A DNA stretch of 64,000 nucleotides from Anaspis maculata (GCA_949128115.1 OX421966.1:60695416-60759415), one strand, 5' to 3'. Shown: positions 22,280 to 35,279, numbered from the stretch's first letter. Notes: generated from the sequence alone by a model not told the origin. Program-made: numbers and translations.

Positions 22280-24166
22280 AGACAACAAATTTGGTGGGAT
22301 GACGAAATAGAACTTTTAGTGAAGAATAAGAAACAAGCATATAATAACTGGTTAGCTAACAGAACGACAGAAAGATGGGATCAATATAAACAAATGAATA
22401 GAGAAGTGAGGAGCAGAATCAAGGAAGCGAAGAACTTGGCTTGGCAAAGAAAATGTCTGGAAATTGAAGGTTGTATTGGAGGTTCTAGACAAACGGAAGT
22501 TTGGAGATGTTTAAAAAAAATGAAAACCAATGACACTGCAAGATTGATAAGTCAAATAAGGATGGAGAACTGGACTGAACATTATGGAAAGCTATTAATA
22601 GAACAGAGACAAGAGTTTTTAGAGGATGAGGTCGAGAATGATGAGGAACAAAATTACGGAGAAATTATTTCAATATCGGAAGAAGAATTACAACAGATAA
22701 TCCAAACAATGAAAAATGGCAGAGCTCCTGGACCAGGATACGTATATGTCGAATTGATTAAGAATGGTGGTCAGACATTAGTCAAACGTCTGAATCAATT
22801 GATCAACAACTGTTTTCGACAAAACAAAATTCCTGCAATTTGGAAACTGTCTTGGTTGATATCGATTCACAAGAAAGGAAATCGGAACGATACCAATAAT
22901 TACAGAGGACTGAGCATCAACAGTACCCTCAGTAGATTATTTGGGAGAACGATAAATAAACGGTTGAAAGAAGACACGGAAACACGAATTAGCCAAGAAC
23001 AAAATGGTTTCATGACAGGTCGAGGATGTATGGATAATTTGTTTGTTTTACAACAACTCATGGAGAAAAGAAGAGAAAAAGGAGAGGACACGTTTGCAGC
23101 ATTCGTAGATCTAGAAAAAGCCTATGACTCCATACCGAGGAACATGTTGTGGAAAGCGTTGAAAAAATTTGAAGTCTCTCACATTTTGATAAAGATCATA
23201 CGAGAATTATATAAAGACAATTATATAGTTATAAAAACTCAAAATCAACAGTCGAACCCTATAAAGACATCAAAAGGATTAAGACAAGGATGTAATGTAT
23301 CACCTCTCCTATTCAACATATATTTGGAATGCGCATTAAAGAACTGGAAAAGAAGAGTTATCGGAATGGGAGTACCTATCAATAACAAGTACTTATTCAC
23401 TATACATTTTGCAGACGATCAGGTTGTCATTGCGCAAGATGCGTTTGATTTGGAATTTATGTTGAAAAGGTTGAACAAGGAATATCAAGAATGGGGTTTG
23501 AAAATCAACACTAACAAGACAGAATATTTGGTCACAAATTCAGATGAAAAATTCAAAATTATGATTGACGATAACAATACCGAAATCAAACAAGTCGAAC
23601 ACTTCAAATATTTGGGAGTCGAGATCAACAAAGATGGATTTGGGACACATGAAATTAAAAGGCGTTTAGAACAAAGCAGAAAAGTTTTGGGATGTTTAAA
23701 CTCAATCTGGTGGGATAAAAATTTAACCAACAAAACAAAAAAATATATTGGGAAAATGCTGGTAGAATCGGTGCTTCTTTATGGTGCAGAGATTTGGACT
23801 GTTAACGCGGAATACCACAGAAAAATAAATGCAGTTGAGATGGACTATTTGAGAAGAGGTGCAAGGGTATCGAGGTTACAACACATACGGAATGAAGAAA
23901 TAAGAAGAAGAATGGAAGCAGAGGAACAAACGATCATTGATAGGGTAGAACATAAGGGTTTGAGATGGTTTGGACATGTCAAAAGAATGGAAGACGGGAG
24001 ATGGCCACTGGAGATGATGAGTTGGAAAGCGCCAGGAAGGAGATCGGTTGGACGTCCAAAAACTACATGGAGAGATGGGATAAACAGAGCGATGGAAAAG
24101 CGAGGATTGAGTGAAGAGGATGCAGAAGATAGGAATTATTGGCGGGCGAGCACGGGCATACAATAA
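22280..24166 (+). CDS. RTE-like LINE reverse transcriptase (endonuclease missing)
   Basis: Open from the element's first base. The first residues read RQQIWWDDEIELLVK, the usual lead-in to the RT domain, so no true start codon exists. Numbering from GTG 22319 (615 residues): GRAPGPG at 134-140, motif A FVDLEKAYD with D264, GLRQGCNVSPLLF at 320-332, motif C FADD at 364-367, HFKYLGVEI in the thumb. The C-terminus has the LRWFGHVKRM...GRPKTTWRDGI block common in RTE-type insect elements. There is no RNase H. The apurinic-type endonuclease that should precede the RT was lost by 5' truncation, so the copy cannot move on its own. The APGPG block, where APGPD is usual, may be a lesion. Confidence 0.9.
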   Translation, partial: RQQIWWDDEIELLVKNKKQAYNNWLANRTTERWDQYKQMNREVRSRIKEAKNLAWQRKCLEIEGCIGGSRQTEVWRCLKKMKTNDTARLISQIRMENWTEHYGKLLIEQRQEFLEDEVENDEEQNYGEIISISEEELQQIIQTMKNGRAPGPGYVYVELIKNGGQTLVKRLNQLINNCFRQNKIPAIWKLSWLISIHKKGNRNDTNNYRGLSINSTLSRLFGRTINKRLKEDTETRISQEQNGFMTGRGCMDNLFVLQQLMEKRREKGEDTFAAFVDLEKAYDSIPRNMLWKALKKFEVSHILIKIIRELYKDNYIVIKTQNQQSNPIKTSKGLRQGCNVSPLLFNIYLECALKNWKRRVIGMGVPINNKYLFTIHFADDQVVIAQDAFDLEFMLKRLNKEYQEWGLKINTNKTEYLVTNSDEKFKIMIDDNNTEIKQVEHFKYLGVEINKDGFGTHEIKRRLEQSRKVLGCLNSIWWDKNLTNKTKKYIGKMLVESVLLYGAEIWTVNAEYHRKINAVEMDYLRRGARVSRLQHIRNEEIRRRMEAEEQTIIDRVEHKGLRWFGHVKRMEDGRWPLEMMSWKAPGRRSVGRPKTTWRDGINRAMEKRGLSEEDAEDRNYWRASTGIQ

Positions 24167-24200
24167 TTTGTAAAAAACCCGAAATATATATATATATATA
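22280..24200 (+). mobile_element. 5'-truncated RTE-like LINE with target duplication
   Basis: Starts at about 22280, already inside coding sequence, and ends in a (TA)n tail at 24184-24200. TTCTTTTTGGA precedes it (22269-22279) and TTCTTTTTTTGGA follows it (24201-24213), a credible 11-13 bp target duplication. The reading frame has no internal stops, so the insertion is young. Confidence 0.88.
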
Positions 24201-24314
24201 TTCTTTTTTTGGAGTTTCTACGTGAAGATAAAAATCAACAAAAACCGATCCTATCAAAAAGTTTTTTGTCATATCAGAAACCCCTTAGGCTACCATTTCT
24301 TAATTTTTCCATGT

Positions 24315-24360
24315 GGAATGAATGAATGAATGAATGAATGAATGAGGAATGAGGAATGAG
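24315..24360 (+). repeat. (GAAT)n microsatellite
   Basis: About seven GAAT units followed by GAGGAAT variants. Confidence 0.9.
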
Positions 24361-26839
24361 TCACCTCCCGCCCCCTTACATGGCATGTAATGAATCAATT
24401 ACCATAGTGGTTTTGGGTAAAAGATACTACCGAATAGAAACCATCGAGTGTAAATCTATTGAAACTACACTTGGATAATGGTTTCGATTGACATGAACAC
24501 AAGAAATACTTATTCCCTGTTGATGACTACTGTATCACGTACTTTGACACGATATTGTCAGACTTACAATATATGTGCCGCGCTCGATATTGGCCCACCT
24601 TCCTCTATTACTATTGCTTCTCTGCTGCTGAAACTACCACTGCTACGCCTTCTCTACATCTATTACGCTCATACTGAACAGCGTAAAGTGAAAGGCTGAT
24701 GATATTTCAGAGATTTAATCGATCCAGTTCACCATCGGCCATATTATGCCAGGACTGTGATTAAAAATTACGTCGGTACCTATGCCACACACAAATAACC
24801 GACGTAGTACACGTCCATTTATATCGAAACGTAGAATTCGATTATAGAGCATACCTATATGCTAATCACCAGACATCGTCTGCTCAGCTCATAGACAAAG
24901 TTCACGCTTTTGCCCCACAGCCTCCGTAATGCAAATGCAACACAGCGGAGAGCCGTGTGCTATGTAAAATCAACACGGAGGTGGTAATTCGTGTTTTTAA
25001 CGAGAATTGCGAATTAAAACTAGGGGAAATGTTGACACAACCCAACAGCGCCAGTGTTTTTAGCCCGATGCATGCATTTTGCGGGGTCGAACGTTCGAAA
25101 AATGCGGCGCATCGCAATCAACGTTTTAATTTTGTGTACCCACCTAGCTGTGTGTGTGTGTGTGAGTATGCAGGGATTTGATTGAAATATTGAACAAAAC
25201 GAGACGGAGGAGGTTGACGACGAGGATAATAGGGACTTTCCGGTTTCCACCGCCACCGGGGAACGTGTGTGTCTGACTGCTATATCGAAAATAACACTGG
25301 GATGAATAAAACTGGATCGATTGATGAATTGAATTTTCTGCTGCTCCAGAATTGTGAAAAGCAAGCGCCCACCTGAATATTTTAATGGCAGCTTATTTTC
25401 ATGGCGAAGCAATTCGGGTATTTCTATGTTCTGGTAAAATTCCCGAGAGCTGTACCAATTGACAGAACAATATAGAACCTCTGACAATGTGCGAGCTTTG
25501 CGGCAATAAAAATAGAAAACCATGTTTCCAAATATTAATGATTGGTGTCAAAGGTACCTCCCAAAAAAATTCAAATCCCAAATACAATGGGCTTATTTGA
25601 AGGTAAGCTATAAATAAATAAATAAATGCAAAACATGCCCCCTATTATATTGCCAAATGCTTTATTACAGCGTTTGCTGAATTAAGGTTGTGAACTTTGA
25701 AAAAAAATCTATCCGATCGTTTTATTTGTGTATTTCGACAAAGTTCGAATGATATCTTGTGAACAACGTTTCGAAACACAGCTTCAGTCTGTGTATAGTA
25801 CCTATTTTAGCTTTGGTTTCAGCTCGGCTCACTCACACCACACAGTCAACACCATAACCATTGGTAACCTTACCTCTTACCTGATGGGTTTTTTGCCCAT
25901 CACACTTTTACATTTTGAAGGCTAAGGCCACCGGCTATATCATTAGCAGAATGGTGAGTACCTACGTACACTGAATGTTGTCCATGTCTGCTGCTATAAT
26001 AATAATACGAAATTCTTGCATTGTTCTTGCCTTCCGATTTCCTTTGTTTTCGACCAAGCCATCAAGGACAAAATACGCCGGCGCATATAAGAATTGTGCG
26101 TATACACCAAAAATTAAAATTTCACTTTTCCCACAGCACCTATACCTGCGGCGGTAACTCTCAGCTTTGTAATTTTACGTAGGTATGCGAGCTGGTACAA
26201 ATATGGTGCGTCTACACAAACACATAAACATGGATAAATTGTCGTATTTATCGACGTTTTCAAATGACGACGACGCGACGTGTCGTAACTAAACACCTTA
26301 GCACTTTGCCTATGTGCAAAAAAAAAATAGGAAGAATAACGCAAATGAGGTGTTTGGTTCGTGTGTGTGTCGTTAGGCGAGGAAACCCTTCTATAAACAA
26401 GGCGATTAAAAATTTATCCAAGTCCGAGCTTTGTGTGTTGAGTTTTGTAAATAGCATGTTCGGTAGTTATAACATCGTTTAGTCTGTTAAAAGTTCCTAA
26501 TTTGAATGGATGTAGTGTCTATTGGTGGTAGTTTACCCCGTAACATACTCCTAACGACCGGGCGATTAGTGAGTGCACTGAGGGGTTATAAGGAAAGAGG
26601 TAAATAAAGCCATTGCTTTCCCAATTTTACGATTCTCACCCTAACTTACGTAGCTAATCCTGCGATGAATCGCCACTAAAGCTATTTCCTACTAGCATAC
26701 CTAACCTAGTGGGTATACTCACTGAGTGTATTCCTTGTATTCTATCGTATCATTCCCTATCCTAACAGAAGCCAAAGTAAAACTACTTCCCAATTTAGAG
26801 TCATGAACACGAACATTTCTCCCAAACGTCAGCTTTGAA
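24361..26839. other. Apparently single-copy DNA, no gene recognised
   Basis: Little internal repetition. A (GT)n run sits at about 25150-25164. A 167-codon minus-strand frame (25020-25523) has no recognisable domain. The phrase TGTAATGAATCAATTACC at about 24389 recurs at 40150. Confidence 0.4.
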
Positions 26840-29800
26840 CCATGGACTCGAAAACTCTGAATTCGAATTCAGCTTAACTCTTCAGGTTCGGAAGACACTT
26901 GAAATTGGCATCAGCTCTGTTGAACTTCTGAGCCAACGGCCCAAAAAACACGTACAAAGGAAGTTTATGGTGAGATAGCCTGAAAATAGGCCTTAATTCT
27001 ACCGAACTGAGGCCAATGGCATCAAATGATCTAGCGAAAGCTCTTGATAAGCTTTGAACAGGCAGGAATAAGCTCCAAATTCAATTTAACTTGACGCTTC
27101 AAGTTCAAAAGACACTCAAAATTGGCATCAGCCCCTTCGAATTTTTGAGTCAACGGCGTGAAGACACGTACGAAGAAGTTTGTGATAAGATGAAATGGCT
27201 TGAAAATGGGTCCAAACTCTACCGAACTGAAGCCAACGCCAACGGGACCAAAAGATCCTAGCGTAAGCTCTTGATAAGTTTTCAACAGGCAGAAATAAAC
27301 TTTAAGTTCAATTCAACTTGACCCTTCAAGTTCAAAAGACACTCAAAATGGACATCAGCTCTTTCAAACTTCTAAGCCAATGGCCTGAAAACGGTACAAA
27401 AAAAACTTATATGAAGATAAAATAGCTTGAAAACTGGCCCAAACTCACCGAACTGAGGCTAACGGCATCAAAAAATCTAGCGAAAGCTCTTCATGGGCTT
27501 TCAACAGGCAGGAGTAAGCTGCACATTGAATTACATTGACGTTTCAAGTCCAAAACACACTCAAAATTGGTCAGTTCTTCCGAATGTTTGAGCCAATGAC
27601 CTAAAAACACGTACAAAAAAAGCTCATGATAAGATGAAATAGCTTAAAGATAGGCCCATACTCTACTGAACTGAGGTCAACGCATCAAAATATGTAGCAA
27701 AAGCTCTTGATAAACTTTCATCAGACAGGAATAAGCTCAGCAAAGTCAGAGAATAACCAGCCAAAAAATTAGCTACAGCATCGAGATCCGGTTCAAGCAG
27801 ACCAAGCAAGACACCAACCAACCACTCAGCTTGTTGAAGGCAGGGCAACGGCCAGCTCAAGGTTTTGAAAAAGCTCTTGTTAACATTAAAAAGACGTAAA
27901 ATAACCCGAAGCTTACCCGAACTGGAGCCAACGCAACGGCTTAAAGCATCCAGGGAAAGCTCATTATTAGCTCAAACAGGTTAAAAATAATGCCGCTCCC
28001 CCGATCTAAGGTCAACGGCCCAAAATACCTTGGAAAATCTTCACAGAAGATGCCTACGGCAAGGAAGCTTCAAAAGCATCTCCAAACTCAGGGCTGATGC
28101 TACCAAAAGAAAAGCTCATGATCAGCTGAAACAACAGGATAAAGCTAAGCACATGCTTGTCAAAACTAGGGCCATTGATTGGTCCCAAAAATACTTGGGA
28201 AAAACTCATGAAACACCTCGAAAAATCCTTGTAAAAGCTCCCATATTAGTCGATGAAAAAGCTCAAGTTCCCCAAAATAAAAGCCACGACACAAAGTAAC
28301 CTCGAAGGTTACCAAAAAGCTCACGTTGACAAGCATGAGTCTGAAATGAGTCCCAGCTTCTTGAACTGAGGCCATCGGCCTACTAAGGAAAAAGCTCTCA
28401 ATTGCAAATCAGTCACAAGCACAAGCCAACAGTAAACTCTACTTATTTCATTTCTACGACCAACAGTCCCAAAAAGACCTAGAAAAAGCTTAAATGATGA
28501 GAAAGGTCTTGATAACATTGCAAAAGGCAGACAATAGCTGAACTCAAGTCACTCAAACTGGGAGCTGAACTCAAGTCGCCCGAACTGGGACCTACAACCT
28601 ACAACACAAAGTAATTGAAAACAAGCTGGTTAAAAATCTAACACTCAAAAATTTGCCCAATGGCCCTCTTCGAACTGAGACCAAATGTCCATTAAAGACC
28701 CAGGAAAAAGTTTGAACTGTCAAAAATAAGCCCCACCTCCTTGAACTGAGGCTAGTGGCCCGTCAAAATCTTGGAAAAGCTCTTGATAACACTCAAGAAA
28801 TTAAAGCCAACCCAAGGTTTCTCCGGAGTGAGGCCAAGGGCCCAAAAGTCCAAATACAAGTTTGAGTGATACAGTTAAAACAGCGTCGAAAAGCTCAAGG
28901 TGTCCTAACTGAGTCTCACGACGAAGATAAATGTAGATAAAGCTCTCGATAGTATTGCAACATGCAGAAAATGAACTGAAATCCTGTGAACTGAAGGCTG
29001 TGACACTAAACAGCTTGAATCATTGAGCTCCTTGTGAATTTCAAAGAAAAAAAATAGCTCAAGCTCTTAGGTCAGATGTCCAATGAAGACGCAGAAAAAG
29101 CTCGCGATAAGATTTCTCTTCAGAAATGAGCCCCAGCTGCTTGAACTGAGACTAGCCGCTAAAAACTTTGGAGAAGCCTTGATAACATTGACCGAATAGG
29201 AAACAAACCTCACACTGTCCAGAACTAAAGCCACGAAGGCTCAAAGGGACTTAGGAAAAGCTTATGGTGAACTCAAAATGATCGGAAATGAGCAGACGCT
29301 CCCCCGAACTAAGATCAACGGCCCAAGAAGACCTAAGAAAACCTCGAACGATGAGACTGAGAAGGTCAAGTCGCTCTGACTGAGGTTTGAGACCAAGAAA
29401 AATGTAGAAATAGGATTGCAACAGGCAATAAATAGATTTAAATCCTTAAACCGAGGCCAACGACACAAAGTAATTCGAGTTACAGTATTAATAACAGACA
29501 AAATCAGATCAGGCTCTTCTGAACTGAGGCCAAATGTACATTATCGGGCTGCGGCACACCAGAGACCCTGAAAAATCTCTTGATAAGATTGAAGAAACAG
29601 AAACTAGCCTCACGTATTACATCCAACTGGAATCAGAACTTGAGGTCAATGGTCCATCAAAATCAATCCAAAGCCCTTCCATACCTCCGAGTTAGACCTC
29701 CGAATTTAGATCAGTGATAAAATGGTCTTGAATATTTCAGACAAGTCGTGAGTCAGAAGTCAACTACTAGACCTTCCATAGCTGATGTCACAACCTAAAC

Positions 29801-30145
29801 AAACACTTAGAAAAGCTTACATTGAGATTGAACCGTTAAATAAGACCCAGCTTCCCGAAGTGAGGTTGAAAGGCGCACTAAACACCACTCCACGAAAAGA
29901 GCTTGAGGAAAAGATTGAGGAGCCAAAGAAAAAAACACAGCCTCATCTGAAGTGAGTCTAACCCGTTGTAAAGGTCTTGAAGAAGCTTTTGATTAATTTA
30001 AATTCAACTGTCAAAAAATAGATCAAAATTCTCCAAACTGAGATCAACGGGCAAAAATGTTCAGCTCTATTAACCTGAAGCCAACAACAAGGAAAAAAAT
30101 ATAGAAAAGCTCGCGAAAGGATAAACCATCAAAGGTGGAGAAGTT
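26840..30145 (+). repeat. Degenerate satellite, 220-bp then shorter units
   Basis: In the first kilobase four units of about 220 bp are visible: AGCTCTTGATAA or a variant at 27039, 27266, 27485 and 27702 (spacings 227, 219, 217). Each unit also contains GAACTGAGGCCAACG and TTCAAAAGACACTCAAAATTGG-type phrases. From about 27.75 kb on, only the two core phrases (GAACTGAGGCCAACGGCCC and AAAAAGCTCTTGATAA) recur, at irregular spacing. No coding meaning is apparent. Confidence 0.8.
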
Positions 30146-31765
30146 CCCAGTTCCCCATTTAGCCCAGGCGCCAGGGAAAACAATAAGGAAATAATTGTTT
30201 CCTGGCTGGAAACTAGCTTAAAACGATCTGTGTAGCTTAGGTTTCGACATACTAGTTTCCCCCCTTTCGGAAATGTCGGCGTCATGTCGCCATCATCAAC
30301 AAGAAGTGCACCAGCGTGGTTTTTGCCGAATATCTTAATTTTGGGTCATCTGACAGTAAAAGATGTAAGGAGTCATTTTGTAGCCTATGAAATTCCCTAC
30401 AGTTTGGTTTTTTAATCAATTTTCTGCGACCTATGGTCTTTGAGATAGAGCTCCTGGAAGCGAGAGTCATTGTCGTGAAAGCTCCATGGCCACTTGACTC
30501 GAAAAACTAAAATGTCGATGTGACAAAAAAAAAATCAAAATCAGATTACTCGAGAACTCTTCATGCTATAGTTGCGGTGATAGTCTTAAACTCTTCCTCT
30601 TGAACCGTAGATTACGAATATTGAAAAGTCAAAAACGTCACATTGTACATATACAGGTGTACTACGGGAATCAAATCAGAACAGAGAAATTTGACATATT
30701 TCTTCGATTTAGCCTATGCGAAACTCTAAGCACTTATCACGAGTCCAATATCAATATACATTGCTCTGTAAGCGTCACTTGATACAATTAAGAAATGGTC
30801 AATTCACAGCCTTCCTGTAAAATGTTTTGAAGGCCCTCTGAAATCATCAAAATTTACAGTAGCATGAAATGTATGTAACAGTATATTATATACCAAGGAA
30901 CCAAAGTGAATTTTTGATCCTTTGGGTGAAGTTTGTTGCTCGAGGGCCCTTTGGGTTCAAATCCCCAAATTAAAAATTCACTTTGGTCCCTTGGTATATA
31001 ATATACTGTTATATACATTCCTTGGTACTGTAAATTTTTGATATTTTGATGATTTCAGAGGGCCTTCAAAACATTTTACAGTAAAGCTGTGAGCTGACCA
31101 CTTCTTTCGTGTATTAAGTGAAGCTTATAGAGCAAATCCATATTGATATTGGACTCGTGTTAGGTGCTTAGAGTGTCGCATATGGGCTAAATCAAAGAAA
31201 TCTGTGAAATTTCTCTGATCTGATTTGATTCCCTAAGTACACCCTGTATATGTACAATGTGACGTTTTTTACTTTTCTATATTCGTAATCAACGGTTCAA
31301 GAAAAAGAGTTTAAGATTATCACCGCAACTATAGCATTAAGGATTCTCGAGAAATCTCATTTTGAAATTTTTTTGTCACATCGACATTTTAGTTTTTCGA
31401 GTCAAGTGGCCATGGAGCTTTTACGACAATGCCTCTCGCTTCCAGAAGCTCTATCTCAAAAACCATAGGTCGCAGAAAGGTCATTTACAAACTATTCCGA
31501 AGGGAATTTCATTGGTTTCAAAATGATTTCTTACATCTTTTGCTGTCAGATGGCCCAAAATCAAGATATTCGGCAAAAACCACGCTGGTGGACTTCTTGT
31601 TGATGATGGCGACATGACGCCGACATTTCCGAAAGGGGGGAAATTAGTATGTCGAAATCTAAGCTACACAGATCGTTTCAAGCTAGTTTCCAGGCAGGAA
31701 ACAAATATTTCCTTATTGAGCTGATTTTTGCTCCCTGGCGCCTGGGCTAATTTCCCAGTTCTCAG
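30146..31765. mobile_element. 1.6-kb palindromic element inside the satellite
   Basis: Arms of about 800 bp. The outer ends contain AGCCCAGGCGCCAGGGA and its inverse. Inner blocks pair throughout, for example GACATGACGCCGACATTTCC, CACGCTGGTG and TTGGTATATAATATACTGTT. The centre lies near 30948, with almost no loop. No transposase-like frame is seen. Small frames in the arms are mirror images of each other. Confidence 0.88.
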
Positions 31766-32117
31766 TTGTTCAAACTACGACTAAAATGGCCCAGCAAACA
31801 CCCAGAAAAAGCTCTTGACATGATTTATAAGGCAAACAAACAAAAACTGAGCTCTGATTTTCCCCAAAATGAGTCTGAACCACGATATAGTGGTGTGAAC
31901 CAACAAATACCCAGGCAAAGCTCTGCATAACTGTCAAAAAATTAGTCATGGTTACCCGGGCTAGCAGGTTAGCAGACGAAAAAAATTCAAAGAAAAATCT
32001 CGTCATGGAAATTGAGAGCTCAATACAAGCCAAAGCTTCCTTGAAGTAAGGCCGATAAGCGTAAAAATATAAACACAACTCCCCGATATAAGCACAACTG
32101 CCAAAAACATTCAAGAA
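31766..32117 (+). repeat. Degenerate satellite, continued
   Basis: Same AAAAAGCTCTTGACATGAT-type and CCCCAAAATGAGTC-type phrases as the block ending at 30145, so the palindrome separates two parts of one array. Confidence 0.7.
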
Positions 32118-32119
32118 TA

Positions 32120-32929
32120 CAGGGTGTCCGAGCTAAAACAACTTAGCGCGATTGTCTCAGAAAATATCAAGACAACAAAAAAATGTCTCAATTGGGGGGA
32201 AGCCTGACCCTTAAGCTTTTTTTTGAGGGGACGCCGATGCTTGTAGGTGCTCTAGTTTCCAAGAAAATGCAGTTTTAATGGGGCGAGTCACAAGAATTCG
32301 AAAATTCATGATCGACAAAACGAAATACTTTAGATGAAGAGAAATCCTCTTTCTCTGGGCTTTCCATTGTTGTGTCGCCGATGTCTGTACCTGGCCCAGT
32401 AAGCCAGATATTCTGCCTTACAGCCCAGCCAACACAATAATCGGAATTCATGACGACGTCACCGATCACACACTTGTTGATTTTAACATCAGCCAGTATT
32501 CATTGCTGTGGTGAATCCAGGTATGGTAAGTGAAAAAGTCCTAGTAACGACTAGTGTTGAAGTCAACAAGTGTGTGATCGGTGACGTCATGAATTCTGAT
32601 TATTGTGTTTGCTGGACTGTGAGGCAGAATATCTGGCTTACTGGGCCAGGTATACAGACATCGGCGACACATCAATGGAAAGATTTGAAAGCCCAGAGAA
32701 AGGGGATTTTTTTTCATCTGAAGTATATTGTTTTGTCGATCATGAATTTTCGAATTCTTGTGATTCGCCCGATAAAAATTGCATTTTCTTGAAAACTAGC
32801 GCACCTACAAGCATCGGCGCCTCCTCAAAAGAAAACTAAAAGGTCAGGCTATTCCCCAGTTGAACTTTTTTTTGTTGTCTTGATATTTCCTGAAAAAATC
32901 GCGCTGGATTGTTTTAGCTGAGACATCCG
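32120..32929. mobile_element. 810-bp palindromic element with CAGGGTGTC end
   Basis: Left arm about 32120-32490, right arm about 32555-32929, loop about 65 bp. TA lies on both sides (32118-32119 and 32930-32931). Shared inverted blocks include GTGTGTGATCGGTGACGTCA, CAGAATATCTGGCTTACTGG and GCACCTACAAGCATCGGCG. The TACAGGGTGTC end matches Tc1/mariner-type MITEs elsewhere in the window. Confidence 0.88.
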
Positions 32930-32931
32930 TA

Positions 32932-33790
32932 TCTAGTCATATGATCGAAAGCTCAAGAATCAACCCAAGCTTTCACGAACTGATACCAACAGGTAAGAAC
33001 TTGGAAAAGCTCATGATAAAAATAAAAAAATTACTTTAAACCAAAGCTTTCTTTAACTGGGGCCATCAACTAGAATGAAAACTGGAAAAAGCTCATGATC
33101 GCAAAAGTAAAACACAGTTCCACGAATAGAGGTCGAACGGTTCACTGAACGTGAACATCCCTGATAAAGCTGTTGATGATGTGATTGTAGGCCTAAAAAG
33201 CGCATGCTCTTCCCAATGAAGTCTCAACCCAATAAATTCTGAGCAGCTTGTGAGGATTTCAAGATGCGGAAAAGTATAACCCATGCTTTCCTGAGCTGGA
33301 CTCAGCTGAGAAAAATATTGAGCTAAACTCGTGATAAGCTGATGAAACTGAACAGAAAAACAAGACCCAAACTTCTCGGAACTTGGGCCCACGAAGACCA
33401 AATGAAAAAATCATGATAAGATCGAGCCAGAATGATGTCAAAACACCAACAGAATCAATACAAATGGAACAAAACGACACAGGAAAAGCGGGTATGATAA
33501 AATTGAACATAAAAGAGCCCGACCCTTTCTAGAACTGAGGCTCAAAAATTATCTAGAAAAAGTAAAAGTAGAGTCAAAAAAGTAAAAGTCAAAAAGTAGA
33601 CCCGAGCTGTCCCCAATTGACATTAACCATCCAGAACTTAAACCAATCATCCAAGAAGACCTAGAAATGCTTTTGGTAAGGTTTTAGATACAAAATAAAG
33701 CCCAGACTTCTCCAAATTAAGGTCTCAGAAAAGTTAAAAGTGTTATGGTAGAATTGAAAATTCATAAGAAGCCTAAGTAAGCTGTGCCTC
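32932..33790 (+). repeat. Degenerate satellite, continued
   Basis: GGAAAAGCTCATGATAA and GAACTGAGGCTC-type phrases recur every 70-100 bp. Confidence 0.7.
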
Positions 33791-35279
33791 TAATCTTGGC
33801 CCTCCGTTTTAAAGCAATTTACTAGAATTTGAATGAATAAAACATACGTGAAATTAGCCATGACAAGGGACTAATAACGCAATAACAAAAGACAAAGAAC
33901 CAATACCGCAATAACAAAAGAACGTTTTACGAGCCGTTGCTTGACAACAAAGCTCAAAGCAACATTTGTTCACACCATCGCATCACCGCAGTCATTCACA
34001 TGCAAGTACTGAAATCTCGCACATACGCGATTATTGCCGGCATTTAACACTACTTAACCGGGTCATCGCGTTATCTTTGACGCGACAACCACCAAGAACA
34101 ACAACAGCAGCAAAGTTTGCCATGGATACTTTGTTTCTTGTTTAGTTGTTTCGTTTGTTCTGATGCTGTGTATGTAAGATGGCAGCTATGCGCTTTTCTC
34201 GCAAACAAACAAACAAACAAACACAAAGATCAAGATATTTAGCTGTATGTATACCCATGGCTCTTGTCCCGCATCCCAAGGTTAAAGGTAAAGGTGATTT
34301 TCAGGTGAAATTTGCCAAGAGCGTTATTGCTGCTGCTGCTGGCGGCGGCGGCCCCGAACACGTTTCGCAACACATCGAAAATGTTTTGTGAATGGTTTTC
34401 AAAGTTTGTGTGTGTGTGTTGAATGCGACATTTAATTAATTAAGTTAGCCATAATGGAGGTGGCTTTACCCATACAGCGCGACATTTTGCGGATAAAGTT
34501 CGCTTTGACCTCGCGGATAGCAGTTCAACGACTGCATAATTTTCCGCTGACAGAAAAAAAAATCGTTTAGAAAGGCCGATTTGGGTCCGTTGCTTTTTTT
34601 CCAAAAGCCAAAAAAGCGGTTCCGTCCATTACCGTTCCATTAAAAAAAAAGGCAATTTTCCACCAAGCTGGATACAGTACAGTGCACGCTGCATTAATTT
34701 CCATTAAAAATTCACCATCAAACGTATGCCCACCTATATTCAGACATATTATAAATATAAATTATAAATAATAATAAATATTGACTGGTGTGCTGTACGA
34801 ACGAGTGGCATCAGGATCCATAAAATATCAAGTGCCAATAAAAATATTATGTGCATAATGGATATAGTGACAAGCATCCGTGCTTGTGCACATTTAAATA
34901 TTAGTGCGGAAATATCAAATGGAGTTATGGCAAAATTATGCTCGATTCAATGTCAGTTCTGACGAAATTTGGTGTGTGTGGTATAGGTAATAAAGTTGGC
35001 GCACATGGCATGAGAACTTCAGCACACCTTGATTTTCGTTGAATTTTTCGGTTTGGGTGATTCGGTGTTGCACAATTCGGAATTAATAATTTTACGTTGA
35101 ACTGTTCATGATCGTGGCTTGTGGCATTGAATCGCCGCGATCAGCATTCATAAAGCGACACTTTTCAGATTGATCCGTGAGGATTAAGTGAAACGCGCCA
35201 CCTAGTGACATAAGTGGATGAACTGTATCTTCGACGTCAACATGACGTAAATGCCAACAAGAATGCGAAAATGAAGAGT
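33791..35279. other. Non-satellite DNA, no gene recognised
   Basis: Contains an (AAAC)n run at about 34202-34224. A small open frame (34179-34391) has a short Ala/Gly codon run but no recognisable domain. The sequence looks single copy within this window. Confidence 0.4.

Larger units (their letters stand above)
21574..24287. mobile_element. Palindromic element split by an RTE-like LINE
   Basis: Ends are AAGGGGTTTCTG and CAGAAACCCCTT. The left arm (21574 to about 21905) pairs with a right arm in two pieces, about 22015-22279 and 24208-24287. Shared blocks include AAAGTTCAAATTTGGTACGC with its inverse and the GGTACC-centred block. The LINE at 22280-24200 separates the two right-arm pieces. 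Without it the palindrome is about 0.8 kb. No transposase is seen. Confidence 0.75.

Noticed and set aside
25020..25523. Minus-strand frame of 167 codons
   Set aside because: No recognisable domain and low-complexity runs; no splice or codon support. Possible but unsupported.
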